A DNA stretch of 64,000 bases, taken from NCBI GenBank assembly GCA_964645405.1, contig CAZYCA010000019.1:41186-105185 (forward strand). Reading direction: 5' to 3'. The position numbers were made by a program, and so were the translations under genes. The notes below the pieces were generated by a model. That model searched no databases. It saw only the letters and a list, made by a program, of their open reading frames with translations, and was not told where the DNA came from. The stretch is from JAMWDF01 sp964645405. Lineage in GTDB: Bacteria > Ratteibacteria > UBA8468 > B48-G9 > DSTR01. Shown here one piece after another: positions 24,479 to 33,070 of this stretch (position 1 is its first letter; every line of letters begins with the position of its first letter).

Positions 24479-26274
24479 AGTCCGTGAAAAAAGAATACCT
24501 GCTTGGTAATCATGCTCTGGCTTATGGTCTGGCAGAAGGAGGGCTGGCGGCGTCTTTTGCTTACCCGGGGACACCTTCTTCGGAAATTACAGAAAAATTA
24601 ATAGAGCTGTCCAGGGAATATAATTTTTACGTGGAGTGGTCCATTAATGAAAAAGTTGCCCTGGAAAATGCTTATGGGGTAGCCATTAGCGGTTACCGCA
24701 GTTGCGCCATCATGAAACAGGTTGGTCTGAATGTTGCTGCTGACCCGTTGATGACTTCAGCTTATACCGGTGTGAGAGGGGGTCTGATTGTGGTGGTGGC
24801 AGATGACCCCGGCATTCATTCCTCACAAAACGAGCAGGATTCCAGACGCTATGCTTTGTTTGCTAAGATTCCCTGTTTTGAACCAGCCAGTCCCCAGGAA
24901 GCATTGGAAATGGCTAAATTTTCTTTTGAATTTTCAGAAAAGTTTGAATTACCGGTGATGCTACGTACGGTAACCAGATTAGCGCATGGAAAGGCAGACG
25001 TAGAGATTAATGCTTCTGGCAGGCAGGTAAACAGGAAGTCCCGGTTTAAGAAGGACCCGACGTGCTTTGTGATGGTGCCAGCCAATGCCAGAACTGCAGG
25101 AAAAAAGTTAAATGAGAAACAAAAACAGTTACTGGAAGCTGTGGAAGATTTACCCTATCACCAGATTGAGGAAGGTAAGAGTGAGACAATCATTATTACT
25201 TCTGGTCTTTCCTGGCATTACGCCCGGGAAGTAGCCTTTCAGGAAAACTCCCACTGGGGAATAATAAAAATTGCAAGTTATCCTGTTCCAGAAAAAAAAC
25301 TAAAAATGTTGCTGTCTGATGCCAGGCAGGTTTTAGTCCTGGAAGAAGGGGAGCCAGTACTGCAGGAAATAGTGGAAAGGCTCAGCCGTTCAGTAAATCC
25401 AGGAGCAGAAATTCATGGTAAACTTGATGGCTTTTTACCCCGAGAGGGTGAACTTTCCCTGGAGCTGGTACAGGAGGCTATCTATCGTCTTTCTGGTAAG
25501 GTGCGGAAAACATTTTCCGCACCAGTTTCCCTGCCAGTACGACCACCGGTATTATGTCCGGGCTGTCCTCACAGGGCCAGCTTTCAAATATTGAAGAAAG
25601 TCTTCGGCCGCTCTGCGATTTTCCCGGGGGACATTGGTTGCTATACCCTGGGCATTAATATGGGAGCGATTGACACCTGTTTGTGTATGGGAGCTGGCAT
25701 CAGTATAGGGTCCGGGATAGCCAGAAGGGAAGAATCCCGGCCGGTGGTAGCCATTATTGGAGATTCCACCTTTTTTCATGCCGGGATACCAGCTGTGATT
25801 AACTGTGCCTATAACCAGGTTGACCTGGTAGTTGCTATCCTGGATAACCGCACGACAGCTATGACAGGACACCAGCCGCATCCTGGTACTGGACAGACAG
25901 CAGCAGGAGAGAAATTTAAGGAAATAAACCTGGAGAAGTTGTGTTGGGCTTGTGGTGCTGATGAGGTTGTGACAGTGGACCCCTACCGGGTGGAAGAAAC
26001 AATGGCTGTAATCAACAAATTAAAACAGGGGAAAGGATTGAGGGTTATCATTTTCCAGCGGGAGTGCCTTCTTCTGAGAAAACAGGAATCACATTTAGAA
26101 GTAAAGGTCGATGCGGAAAAATGTCGTCAGTGTAAACTCTGTCTGGAACTTGGTTGTCCTGCTCTGGAATGGCAGCAGGATAAACCGGTTATTTCTCCAC
26201 TTTGTGCTGGTTGTGGTCTTTGTGCCAGTTTTTGTCCTTACCAGGCAATTAGCAAGAATGAAAAAAAGTCTTGA
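24475..26274 (+). CDS. iorA: Indolepyruvate:ferredoxin oxidoreductase, alpha subunit
   Basis: 599 aa from GTG 24475, overlapping the previous stop; GTG 24484 is an alternative. The pyruvate-ferredoxin-oxidoreductase-like domain begins with LAASFAYPGTPSSEITEKL. CPGCPHRASFQ near residue 360 and the TPP-binding segment GDSTFFHAGIPAVINCAYN, then ILDNRTTAMTG, lie in the C-half. The end is a two-cluster ferredoxin domain (CRQCKLCLELGC and CAGCGLCASFCPYQA). It decarboxylates aryl-pyruvates from aromatic amino acids to aryl-acetyl-CoA and reduced ferredoxin, is oxygen-sensitive and typical of anaerobes. The enzyme needs IorB, encoded next with a 17-bp overlap. The second cluster motif departs from a regular CxxCxxCxxxCP (CRQCKLCLELGCP has four residues before the last Cys), as usual for IorA. 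Confidence 0.93.
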   Translation: MKSVKKEYLLGNHALAYGLAEGGLAASFAYPGTPSSEITEKLIELSREYNFYVEWSINEKVALENAYGVAISGYRSCAIMKQVGLNVAADPLMTSAYTGVRGGLIVVVADDPGIHSSQNEQDSRRYALFAKIPCFEPASPQEALEMAKFSFEFSEKFELPVMLRTVTRLAHGKADVEINASGRQVNRKSRFKKDPTCFVMVPANARTAGKKLNEKQKQLLEAVEDLPYHQIEEGKSETIIITSGLSWHYAREVAFQENSHWGIIKIASYPVPEKKLKMLLSDARQVLVLEEGEPVLQEIVERLSRSVNPGAEIHGKLDGFLPREGELSLELVQEAIYRLSGKVRKTFSAPVSLPVRPPVLCPGCPHRASFQILKKVFGRSAIFPGDIGCYTLGINMGAIDTCLCMGAGISIGSGIARREESRPVVAIIGDSTFFHAGIPAVINCAYNQVDLVVAILDNRTTAMTGHQPHPGTGQTAAGEKFKEINLEKLCWACGADEVVTVDPYRVEETMAVINKLKQGKGLRVIIFQRECLLLRKQESHLEVKVDAEKCRQCKLCLELGCPALEWQQDKPVISPLCAGCGLCASFCPYQAISKNEKKS

Positions 26275-26857
26275 TCTGGTTATCTGCGGGGTAGGTGGTC
26301 AGGGAATTATTCTGATTTCCAATCTGGTGGGTACAGCCTGTTTACTGGAAGGGCTGCCGGTAACCGGGACAGAGACTCATGGCATGGCTCAAAGGGGAGG
26401 TTCGGTAGAGGCGCATCTGCGGATTGGTAACATTTTTGGTCCCAAAGTACCGGTGGGTAAGGCTGATTTGCTTATGGCTCTTGAGCCCTTAGAGGCAGCC
26501 AGATATGCTTACTACCTGAAGTCTGATGGTCTGGCTGTTGTTAACACGGCAGAGATTAAACCTGTTGGCTGGAAGACTTCCTACCCGGGCAAGGAGCAAC
26601 TGGTGGCTCTGGTGAAAAAGACAGGGGCTAAAGTTCTGGCTGATGATTTCACATCTCAGGCAAAGAAACTGGGTTCTGTTAAGGTTTTGAATACTTTAAT
26701 GTTAGGCGTGACCGGTCCTTTTTTGCCTTTATCCTCAGGCTCGCTTCTTGAGGCTCTGAGGTTAACCGTACCGGAGAAATTTTTTCTTATGAACCAGAGA
26801 GCGTTAAAATGGGGATATGATTACAGTTCGCCGAAAAAAAGAGAGGGGAGGGGCTAA
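26258..26857 (+). CDS. iorB: Indolepyruvate:ferredoxin oxidoreductase, beta subunit
   Basis: 199 aa from ATG 26258, chosen because MKKSLDLVICGVGGQGIILISNLVG is the normal N-terminus. A longer upstream frame starting at 26111 lies inside iorA. The gamma-domain motifs are GVGGQG near residue 10, THGMAQRGGSVEAHLRIG near 43-60 and LNTLMLG near 145. The subunit forms the heterodimer or heterotetramer with IorA. Translational coupling through the 17-bp overlap supports one complex. Placed after the CoA module, the pair would feed acyl-CoA (aryl-acetyl-CoA) to the CoA-transferase, allowing substrate-level capture of the thioester; this is inference. Confidence 0.93.
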   Translation: MKKSLDLVICGVGGQGIILISNLVGTACLLEGLPVTGTETHGMAQRGGSVEAHLRIGNIFGPKVPVGKADLLMALEPLEAARYAYYLKSDGLAVVNTAEIKPVGWKTSYPGKEQLVALVKKTGAKVLADDFTSQAKKLGSVKVLNTLMLGVTGPFLPLSSGSLLEALRLTVPEKFFLMNQRALKWGYDYSSPKKREGRG

Positions 26858-26862
26858 ATACT

Positions 26863-27135
26863 ATGGCAGAATGTTTTTTCCATACCGGGCGGCCAGCAGT
26901 TGCCAGGTGTAAACAATGTGGACGTCCTGTTTGCAGCCAGTGCCGGGTCGTGGGAGAGGATGGTATTTTCTGCAGTGAAAAATGCCGGCAAAGTTTTGCT
27001 GTTTTTGCTAAAAGGGTTAAAGAGATGGAGGAAAGGAAACCTGGTGGCAAACAGCGGAGTTTTTCCCTTAGGGTGGTTCTTATTATTATTCTGCTGGCTG
27101 TGGTATTCTTTTTCTGGAAACGGTTTCTCCGATAA
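26863..27135 (+). CDS. B-box-type zinc finger membrane protein
   Basis: 90 aa. Residues 4-41 hold a B-box-like zinc site: CFFHTGRPAVARCKQCGRPVCSQCR, then FCSEKC. Residues about 69-84 form one transmembrane helix (LRVVLIIILLAVVFFFW), followed by a basic end (KRFLR), so the zinc domain most likely faces the cytoplasm. Bacterial B-box proteins of this kind are usually fused to larger membrane parts, such as rhomboids or DUF domains; this one is minimal. It follows iorB by 5 bp and may be cotranscribed. The function is unknown; a protein-protein contact role is plausible. Translation of the preceding gene end (GAGGGGAGGGGC) provides its ribosome site. Confidence 0.75.
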   Translation: MAECFFHTGRPAVARCKQCGRPVCSQCRVVGEDGIFCSEKCRQSFAVFAKRVKEMEERKPGGKQRSFSLRVVLIIILLAVVFFFWKRFLR

Positions 27136-27164
27136 AAACGGAAATAGCAACAAAAGGGGGAAAG

Positions 27165-27407
27165 ATGCTTGTCTGGGTTATTCTGATTTTTTTGATGGGG
27201 CTATTCCTTTCTCTGGCAGACACATTTATCAAGCAGCAGGACCTGGTCAGGGCTACAGGGATTGTTATTTCCCTCATCTCATTAGGAATTATCGTGAGGA
27301 TGTTGCGGCTGTCTAAGAGAGGAGAAAGGGAGAAATTACTGAAGAGAATCAGAGAACTGGAAGAAAAGTTAGGTTCTGGCTCAGGAGAAAGGGCAAGCGG
27401 TAAGTAA
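27165..27407 (+). CDS. Small membrane protein with coiled-coil tail
   Basis: 80 aa. Two hydrophobic helices (residues 2-19, LVWVILIFLMGLFLSL; residues about 32-46, TGIVISLISLGIIVRM), then a highly charged helix (KRGEREKLLKRIRELEEKL) that could form a coiled coil. AAAGGGGGAAAG precedes the ATG. It is the last gene of the rightward run, 29 bp after the B-box protein. No family is recognised. In the 101 bp before the convergent PriA-like gene there is one small GC hairpin (27459-27472) without a T-tract. Confidence 0.55.
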   Translation: MLVWVILIFLMGLFLSLADTFIKQQDLVRATGIVISLISLGIIVRMLRLSKRGEREKLLKRIRELEEKLGSGSGERASGK

Positions 27408-27508
27408 GGATTCAGGAGACTGGTATTTTTCTGCTGGTGGAAAGCGGAGAAACCCTGAGCGGCCGTTGCCGCATGTTCTTCCCTGCTGTTTTTTCAGGCG
27501 AAAAAAAC

Positions 27509-29356
27509 TCATATTTCCAGCGGGTCAAAAGAGAGACTGACCTCTGGAATTTTGCGCAGTTTTTTTAGTTCTTCAGCCAGAGCCATACTTTCCAGTTTGA
27601 ACAAATACTTCCAGCGGTGGCAACCCCGGAAAACTGGAGGGTAGCCTGGACCATTATAGAAAGGCACCATCTGCCAGGCAGAAAAATTTTTTTCCAGGAG
27701 CATTCTTCGCTGAGCCAGCACTTTTTCTTTTTTTGTTTCTATCTCTACTTTTAGCAATCGCGAAAAAGGAGGATAAGATAACTGTTTACGAATCTGGAGT
27801 TCCTTCTGGTAAAAAATTTCATCCTTGTTTTCAACCAGAGCCTTAAACAGAGGAAGGTTAGGGTTATATGTTTGCATCACGACTGTGGAATCTTCTGGCA
27901 TCTTCTGGCGGCAGCGGTTTATCAGACAAAAAAAGCGTTCTTCACTGCGGAAGTCAGGAAGGTTGAGAAAGGTATCTGCTGCAGGAATGAGAAGAAGTCC
28001 CGGAGAAAACTCTTCTATTATTTTTTCTGTGGCTGCTGTTCCCAAAAGAATCTGGGCAGAAGCCATATCAACCCTTTCTTCTTCCGACCGCCTTACTATT
28101 TTCCATTGGGGATAACATTTTTGCAGAATTGTCTCCATACTCTGCAACCCTCTTCCCCGCTGGACTATTTTTTTTGTTTTGCAGACAGGGCACTTTTCAG
28201 GGAAAGGAAAACTCTTCTCACAGAAGGAGCAAAAAAGAGCATTAGTTTTGTCCAGCGGCACCATGGGTACGGAACAATCTGGACAGGGGAAACGGTAATC
28301 GCATTTCTGGCAAAAAAGGAAGCGGTAAGAACCTTGCCGCGTATGCAGAATAAGAATTTTTTCCTTTCTTAAAATGGATTCCTCCAGATGAGAGACAACA
28401 TCAGGTGTGAGAAAGGGTATTCTTTTATCACGTTTAGCGCGGTATAAGGAAACCACATGCAGTTTAGCTCTCGTGGTAGAAAAAGTGGCAACAATTCTGG
28501 CCTGGCCTTTAGATACGCTGTAGTACTGTGATACAGAAAGGCATCCCGGAGTCAGAACCAGGGGTATGTTTTTCTTCTCCGCCCTCCAGGAAGCAATTTC
28601 TAAGGTATGATAAGAAGGCTGTCTTATTTCCAGATACCCCGGGTGGTCCGGTTCGTCCAGGGCAATAAGTTCTAAGTCCAGGACAGGTGCAAAAATTCCT
28701 GTTCTGGTACTTACCACCAGAAGTTTTTTACCTGTTTGCATCCTGCGCCAGATTTCCAGGCGCAAAGACCCGGACATTTCCCCGTGGAAAAGGAGGGTTC
28801 TGGAAGGGAAGCGTTTAGAGAGGATTTGATAGAAGGAGAGCGCCTGATAAGTTTCCGGAAAGAGGAAAAGGCAGGAGCCAGTATTTGCCAGAGATAAAGA
28901 AGATAGAAATTCTTCCTTGTCCTGCTTTTTCCCGCAGACTGCAATGTTTACACCTGTGGGCAGGGAGACCATTTCTGTTTTTTCCTGCATTTTTTGGTTT
29001 TCTTCAAGCCGAGGAACTTTTTCCTCAGTACAAGCTTTACTCCGGAGGGAAAAACCGGAAGTTATGGCGGCTAAAGCCTGACCCAGAGAAACACAGTAAC
29101 GGTAAGCCAGATATCCTGCCAGTTCCATTATCTCCGGAGGAAGAAGACTTGGCTGGTCATATAACCTGAAGATTTTTTTGTACTGGTAGGCTGGCTTTTC
29201 CACTTCTTTCTCCCCCACGACCCAGCCAATTATTTTTTGTTTGCCAAAAGGTATTTTCACCCGGCAGCCTTTCTCTAACTGGAGGGCGAACTTTCCAGGA
29301 AGGTAGTCAAAGGTTTTATCTATGGGAATATCAGGAGCTATTTCCACCAGCTTCAT
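27509..29356 (-). CDS. priA: PriA-like replication restart protein with degenerate helicase motifs
   Basis: 615 aa, shorter than typical PriA (over 700). The N-terminal 3' DNA-binding domain is clear (VEIAPDIPIDKTFDYLPG, GCRVKIPFGKQKIIGWV, LAYRYCVSLGQALAAI). The Walker A loop (GVTGSGKTE in active PriA) is gone: the equivalent place reads VNIAVCGKKQDKEEF. Walker B DEEH is DEPDHPGY at residues 234-241. Motif V, GTQMIAKGHDFPNV, is GTAATEKIIEEFSP, and the arginine finger GRAGR is NRCRQKM. The zinc-binding region with eight Cys (CQKCDYRFPCPDC, CSFCEKSFPFPEKCPVC) is intact, as is LNLPDFRSEERF. The protein may load DnaB without unwinding, as suggested for actinobacterial PriA-like proteins. It ends a long envelope operon and overlaps the previous gene by 4 bp. 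Confidence 0.85.
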   Translation of the reverse strand: MKLVEIAPDIPIDKTFDYLPGKFALQLEKGCRVKIPFGKQKIIGWVVGEKEVEKPAYQYKKIFRLYDQPSLLPPEIMELAGYLAYRYCVSLGQALAAITSGFSLRSKACTEEKVPRLEENQKMQEKTEMVSLPTGVNIAVCGKKQDKEEFLSSLSLANTGSCLFLFPETYQALSFYQILSKRFPSRTLLFHGEMSGSLRLEIWRRMQTGKKLLVVSTRTGIFAPVLDLELIALDEPDHPGYLEIRQPSYHTLEIASWRAEKKNIPLVLTPGCLSVSQYYSVSKGQARIVATFSTTRAKLHVVSLYRAKRDKRIPFLTPDVVSHLEESILRKEKILILHTRQGSYRFLFCQKCDYRFPCPDCSVPMVPLDKTNALFCSFCEKSFPFPEKCPVCKTKKIVQRGRGLQSMETILQKCYPQWKIVRRSEEERVDMASAQILLGTAATEKIIEEFSPGLLLIPAADTFLNLPDFRSEERFFCLINRCRQKMPEDSTVVMQTYNPNLPLFKALVENKDEIFYQKELQIRKQLSYPPFSRLLKVEIETKKEKVLAQRRMLLEKNFSAWQMVPFYNGPGYPPVFRGCHRWKYLFKLESMALAEELKKLRKIPEVSLSFDPLEI

Positions 29357-30294
29357 TCAGTTTTACCCTGTTGGGTGAGAATAAGTTTCTTAAACCAGAC
29401 AGAACCGGCCTGGCCATAAGTAAAAAGACGGACCCGGAACCATTTTACTTCCGGTTTGGTGAAGACAACTTGAAAATTGTAATCTTTCCAATCCTGGTTG
29501 GGTGGATGGGCAAAACATTCGTTTCTTTCCAGCCGCCGTCGCCGTGCTCCCACCAGTCCCCATCCTTCCACAAAAACAATAATTTCCGGACCCTGGCTTC
29601 TGGCTGTAAGCTGCAGGGTGTAAGTACCAGGAGACTGGATAGGTCTAAAAAGTGAGTAAACCCACAGCCCCTCCCCGGTGGCAGTTGGTACATCCAGGGA
29701 AAAGCAGAGCATTTTTTCCTGCTTGTTCCAGGAGACTGTCTGGTGTTCTATTCTCCACCCCCAGGGGAAGGTTTCTCCTTGCGAAAAATCGCTGTTGACT
29801 ACCAGACTATCAGACTGGCTTTTGCCCCCGGAATTCATCACCTGAAAACAAACTTCATTAGATTTAATCCCTTCCCAGACCAGAAAAACGCGGAAATAAC
29901 AGGGTAGTTTCACTGGATAGAAGTCATAAGGAAAAGGAATCTCCCAGGTAAGGCTTTCTCCTGGTGGCAGGCTGATTTGTAAAGTTCCAGGACGCGGTTG
30001 GGGTGGCATATGATTGGTGAAGGATGGAATTATCTGGTCCTGGGCGAAGACATGAAGAGAAAAACGGTCTCCCACAAAAAGATATTTTTTTTCTTTAGGC
30101 TGCAGGTATGGAAGAGAAAATATCTGGGTCTGTGCGGAAGTGTTTTCTACCACCAGAGGAAGAAAGATATACTCCTCCTCCGCATAGGTGGTTTTGGTAG
30201 TGACCAGATGAAGGGAAATAGTATTTTCCGTACCAGCTTTCAGGCAAGGTAGAAACAGACAGCATGCTAAAAAAATTTGCCAGTAATTTTTCAT
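29353..30294 (-). CDS. Secreted beta-sandwich protein, unknown function
   Basis: 313 aa with a signal peptide (MKNYWQIFLACCLFLPCLKA). Residues about 25-150 read like an Ig-like or BsuPI-type domain (ISLHLVTTKTTYAEEEYIFLPLVVENTS, PPGESLTWEIPFPY). Residues about 165-310 look like a carbohydrate-binding-type jelly roll (VVNSDFSQGETFPWGWRIE, GTYTLQLTARSQG, GSVWFKKLILTQ), similar to CBM4 folds. No catalytic motif is visible. It lies between the large DUF4175-like protein and PriA, inside the MoxR operon. Its place suggests an envelope role with the VWA proteins rather than glycan breakdown, but this is only positional inference. Confidence 0.6.
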   Translation of the reverse strand: MKNYWQIFLACCLFLPCLKAGTENTISLHLVTTKTTYAEEEYIFLPLVVENTSAQTQIFSLPYLQPKEKKYLFVGDRFSLHVFAQDQIIPSFTNHMPPQPRPGTLQISLPPGESLTWEIPFPYDFYPVKLPCYFRVFLVWEGIKSNEVCFQVMNSGGKSQSDSLVVNSDFSQGETFPWGWRIEHQTVSWNKQEKMLCFSLDVPTATGEGLWVYSLFRPIQSPGTYTLQLTARSQGPEIIVFVEGWGLVGARRRRLERNECFAHPPNQDWKDYNFQVVFTKPEVKWFRVRLFTYGQAGSVWFKKLILTQQGKTE

Positions 30295-30306
30295 GGAACA
30301 AACTTC

Positions 30307-33042
30307 TTATTTCCTTATGAAATGTTCAAAGTATCTTCGCACCGTATCTTCGTAACCAAAAGGAATTTTTTCCTTCCAGGCAGTACCAATATCCCTGCTT
30401 GACTTTTCTTCTCCTTTTTCTGTTTCCACCCTAACGATACTTTGACGCACCAGGTTTTGCTGTAAAGTACGCAGCTGCTCAATAATATAGTCTTTTGTGG
30501 TCAAAAGATTACTGTACTTGCCTTCCTTTAACTGGAACTGGAAACTCTTCATGGCTTTGATGGATTGTTCCAGCTGCGGATTATAAACATTAAGAATTTT
30601 CAGTTCGTGTGATAATTTCTCAGCTTTTTCCATAATCTGGGTTTGTTTCTGAGAAAGTAAATCATAACGGAAGGTAAGGTCCTGAACCGGTCCGCGAAGT
30701 CCTGTTTGTCCCCAGCCACTCAGTTTTCCACCTCCTGTGGGACCCTGTGGGGAATCTTTGCTGGTATCCTGAATGATGCCGGGTTCCAGATTATCCGGAG
30801 TAAGTCGGGCTGGTGTTTTACGACCCCCTTTACCCTGAGCTGTTTTTTCCACCATCTCACCATAAGAACGACCAGTTCTTCCTTCACCAGAGCGGCCACC
30901 AACCTCCTGCTGGTTAGGCATGAGGTTACCTGTAATGCCCTTGGCGCTCATATTGCTGATAGGTCCATCCATGGCGGTCCAGCCAGCTCCTTTATCCAGA
31001 CTGTCCATCCAGCTGCTGGTAATGTCTTCAATTTCTTCCCTCATCTGTTCTTCCTGTTCCAGAAGTTCTCCGATGATATCCTCCAGTTCCTCAGGTAATT
31101 CAGCCTCCGGCACACTTGCCTGTCTGGTTGGCTCCTGCATGTCCCACTTGAAACGGTCCGGGTCTTCAGAGAGCCACCGCTCCAGGTTGGAAGTGATTTC
31201 TTGAGCCAGTTCCAGTCCCATATGGGATTCAGCAATGACCATGTGCACATCAGGTTTTTTCAACCCTTCCATGGCTTTCTGGACATGGGAAATCATCTCC
31301 ACAAGCTCATCAGCCAGGGTGTACTTACCCTGTGTTTGTCTGGCAAGTTTGTTAAGGTCCTCCACCATCTTCTGGAAAATTTCCAGGTATTTCTGTTGCA
31401 CCTGGACCAACTGCGTTAAGTCACCATACTGGCCTTCCTTCCTGATAGCACCAAGTTTTCTGGCGGCTTCAGATATTTTTTTCTGCTCCTGAATAAAGTT
31501 TTCCAGTTGCTGTTTCGCCAGGTCAATTCTCTGTTCTAATTGTTCCCCGGGACTGTTGCTTTGCTGCTTCAAAAAATTGGGAGCAGAAAATGGTGGATAG
31601 ATGAAGTAGATGGAAGAACGACCCAGGTTGGGTGCAGGAGCATTGTCTGTACATTCCGCATAGTAGGCCACGTGCTGGTTATCTTTACCTGGTAGTTTCA
31701 AAAAAGCTGACACAGTAGCGTTCTTTACACCGTTTAGTTCAGTACGGAAGAAAACCGGGTCTGCAGCTGAAATTTCTCCTTCTCCCCGATGATACCGTAA
31801 GACTAAACTTCTTAAACCAAAGTCATCATGGACGGAAATTTCCAGTGGTATTGTCGCTGGCAGGGTGGTGACCAGGTCTCTTCCCGGTTTGGTAATGGAA
31901 ACAAAAGGAATCTGGTCAAAGGAAACGGATAGTCTTTCTCGGGAGCTGGTCATGGTTTGTCGTAGCAGCGGGTCGTAATAACGGAACTGGAAAAGGGTGG
32001 ACTGGTTGGCGGTGAAGACAAAAATTTTAGTGGCAGACCAGCCGCGGCTTTTATAAATTGTTCCGTTTCCCAGGATCAGCCAGGTATCACCTACATTCCT
32101 GGTAAAGGTTACCTGCAGTGTTAACCTGCTGTTAACAAGGGTGGTGATTGTACCCAGTGCAATTTCTTCCACTTTCCTTTTCATACCGGTATAGGACGGA
32201 TAGTCATGGATAACCTTAAGTCTGGTAATTCCTGGTTTTTCTTTAATGTTTACGCGAAACCATCTGCTGGTCCTGTCTTTGCCCACAACACGGTAGGAAA
32301 ATGGCTGGTTCACCGAACCAATCTCATAGATGTAACGGCTGCCCTGTCCGGTCATCTGAAAGTGTTGTCCGGGCTGGCTGTTAATCTCCAGAGCGGGTGG
32401 ACTTTCCCCTTGAGGCCAGCTAACCCTGATAGTCAATTCGCTGCCTGGTTGTACACAGCAGTCTCCTGGTTCTACCAGAACAGAGATGTCCCAGGCAAAA
32501 GATGGCAGAAAAAGAGTACGGAGGCCCGAAAGAAAATTACGAGGAAAGAAAATAGCAGTCAGGATAAAAAGGGTAACTACAATAGTCACATACCGGCGAT
32601 AAAAAATCGTTTTTTTTCTGTCCAGGGCTTGCAGAAGGTGATGCTGCTTTAAAACGGCCACTGCCTGCTGTCTCTGTCTTTCCACCAGACTGGCAGGATA
32701 CCTTTTCTGGTGGGCGAGCTGGCAGGCATTGATTAAATGATTGCGCAGGGTCGGAAAAAACTTTTCCAGACGGAGTGCCAGGTATTCCTCAGTCTGTTTA
32801 GCCCACCAACGATTATGATAGACCAGGCGAAATAAAATGAGGAAGAAAACAATGGTCAGGCCAAGTCTGGCCGCAACCAGAAGAGAAGGTATCCAGATTA
32901 AAAGAATGCGTGCCCAGACAAGAACTGTTACCAGCGCAAGAAGGATAAATGTTCCTGAAAGTAATCCTTCCTGCTGGCAACGTTTTTTCTCCAGGAGGCG
33001 GAAGCTCTCTAAGTAATTCCGGATAAATTCCAGACCGTCCAT
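30307..33042 (-). CDS. Large membrane protein with coiled coil (DUF4175-like), MoxR operon
   Basis: 911 aa from ATG 33042; a longer in-frame ATG at 33183 would overlap the upstream gene by 113 bp. Two transmembrane helices near residues 27-48 and 53-72 and a third near 150-170 (YVTIVVTLFILTAIFF) anchor a large beta-rich periplasmic part (VLVEPGDCCVQPGSELTIRV, PGITRLKVIHDYPSYTG). From about residue 520 a long helical, Gln/Glu-rich coiled coil follows (QRIDLAKQQLENFIQEQKKISEAARK). A Gly-rich low-complexity stretch comes at about 745-820. This matches the DUF4175-like proteins that accompany MoxR/DUF58/BatA operons in Planctomycetes and relatives. Function unknown; probably part of a membrane assembly with the VWA proteins. 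Confidence 0.75.
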   Translation of the reverse strand: MDGLEFIRNYLESFRLLEKKRCQQEGLLSGTFILLALVTVLVWARILLIWIPSLLVAARLGLTIVFFLILFRLVYHNRWWAKQTEEYLALRLEKFFPTLRNHLINACQLAHQKRYPASLVERQRQQAVAVLKQHHLLQALDRKKTIFYRRYVTIVVTLFILTAIFFPRNFLSGLRTLFLPSFAWDISVLVEPGDCCVQPGSELTIRVSWPQGESPPALEINSQPGQHFQMTGQGSRYIYEIGSVNQPFSYRVVGKDRTSRWFRVNIKEKPGITRLKVIHDYPSYTGMKRKVEEIALGTITTLVNSRLTLQVTFTRNVGDTWLILGNGTIYKSRGWSATKIFVFTANQSTLFQFRYYDPLLRQTMTSSRERLSVSFDQIPFVSITKPGRDLVTTLPATIPLEISVHDDFGLRSLVLRYHRGEGEISAADPVFFRTELNGVKNATVSAFLKLPGKDNQHVAYYAECTDNAPAPNLGRSSIYFIYPPFSAPNFLKQQSNSPGEQLEQRIDLAKQQLENFIQEQKKISEAARKLGAIRKEGQYGDLTQLVQVQQKYLEIFQKMVEDLNKLARQTQGKYTLADELVEMISHVQKAMEGLKKPDVHMVIAESHMGLELAQEITSNLERWLSEDPDRFKWDMQEPTRQASVPEAELPEELEDIIGELLEQEEQMREEIEDITSSWMDSLDKGAGWTAMDGPISNMSAKGITGNLMPNQQEVGGRSGEGRTGRSYGEMVEKTAQGKGGRKTPARLTPDNLEPGIIQDTSKDSPQGPTGGGKLSGWGQTGLRGPVQDLTFRYDLLSQKQTQIMEKAEKLSHELKILNVYNPQLEQSIKAMKSFQFQLKEGKYSNLLTTKDYIIEQLRTLQQNLVRQSIVRVETEKGEEKSSRDIGTAWKEKIPFGYEDTVRRYFEHFIRK

Positions 33043-33070
33043 AGTGTTATTATACCCTGGCGGTAAATTC

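Noticed and set aside
26111..26257. N-terminal extension of iorB
   Set aside because: It lies inside iorA in another frame and encodes no IorB-like residues; IorB begins at MKKSLDLVICGVGGQG.
27459..27472. GCGGC-CGTT-GCCGC hairpin between two convergent genes
   Set aside because: Only a 5-bp stem and no adjacent T-tract, so not enough for a terminator call.
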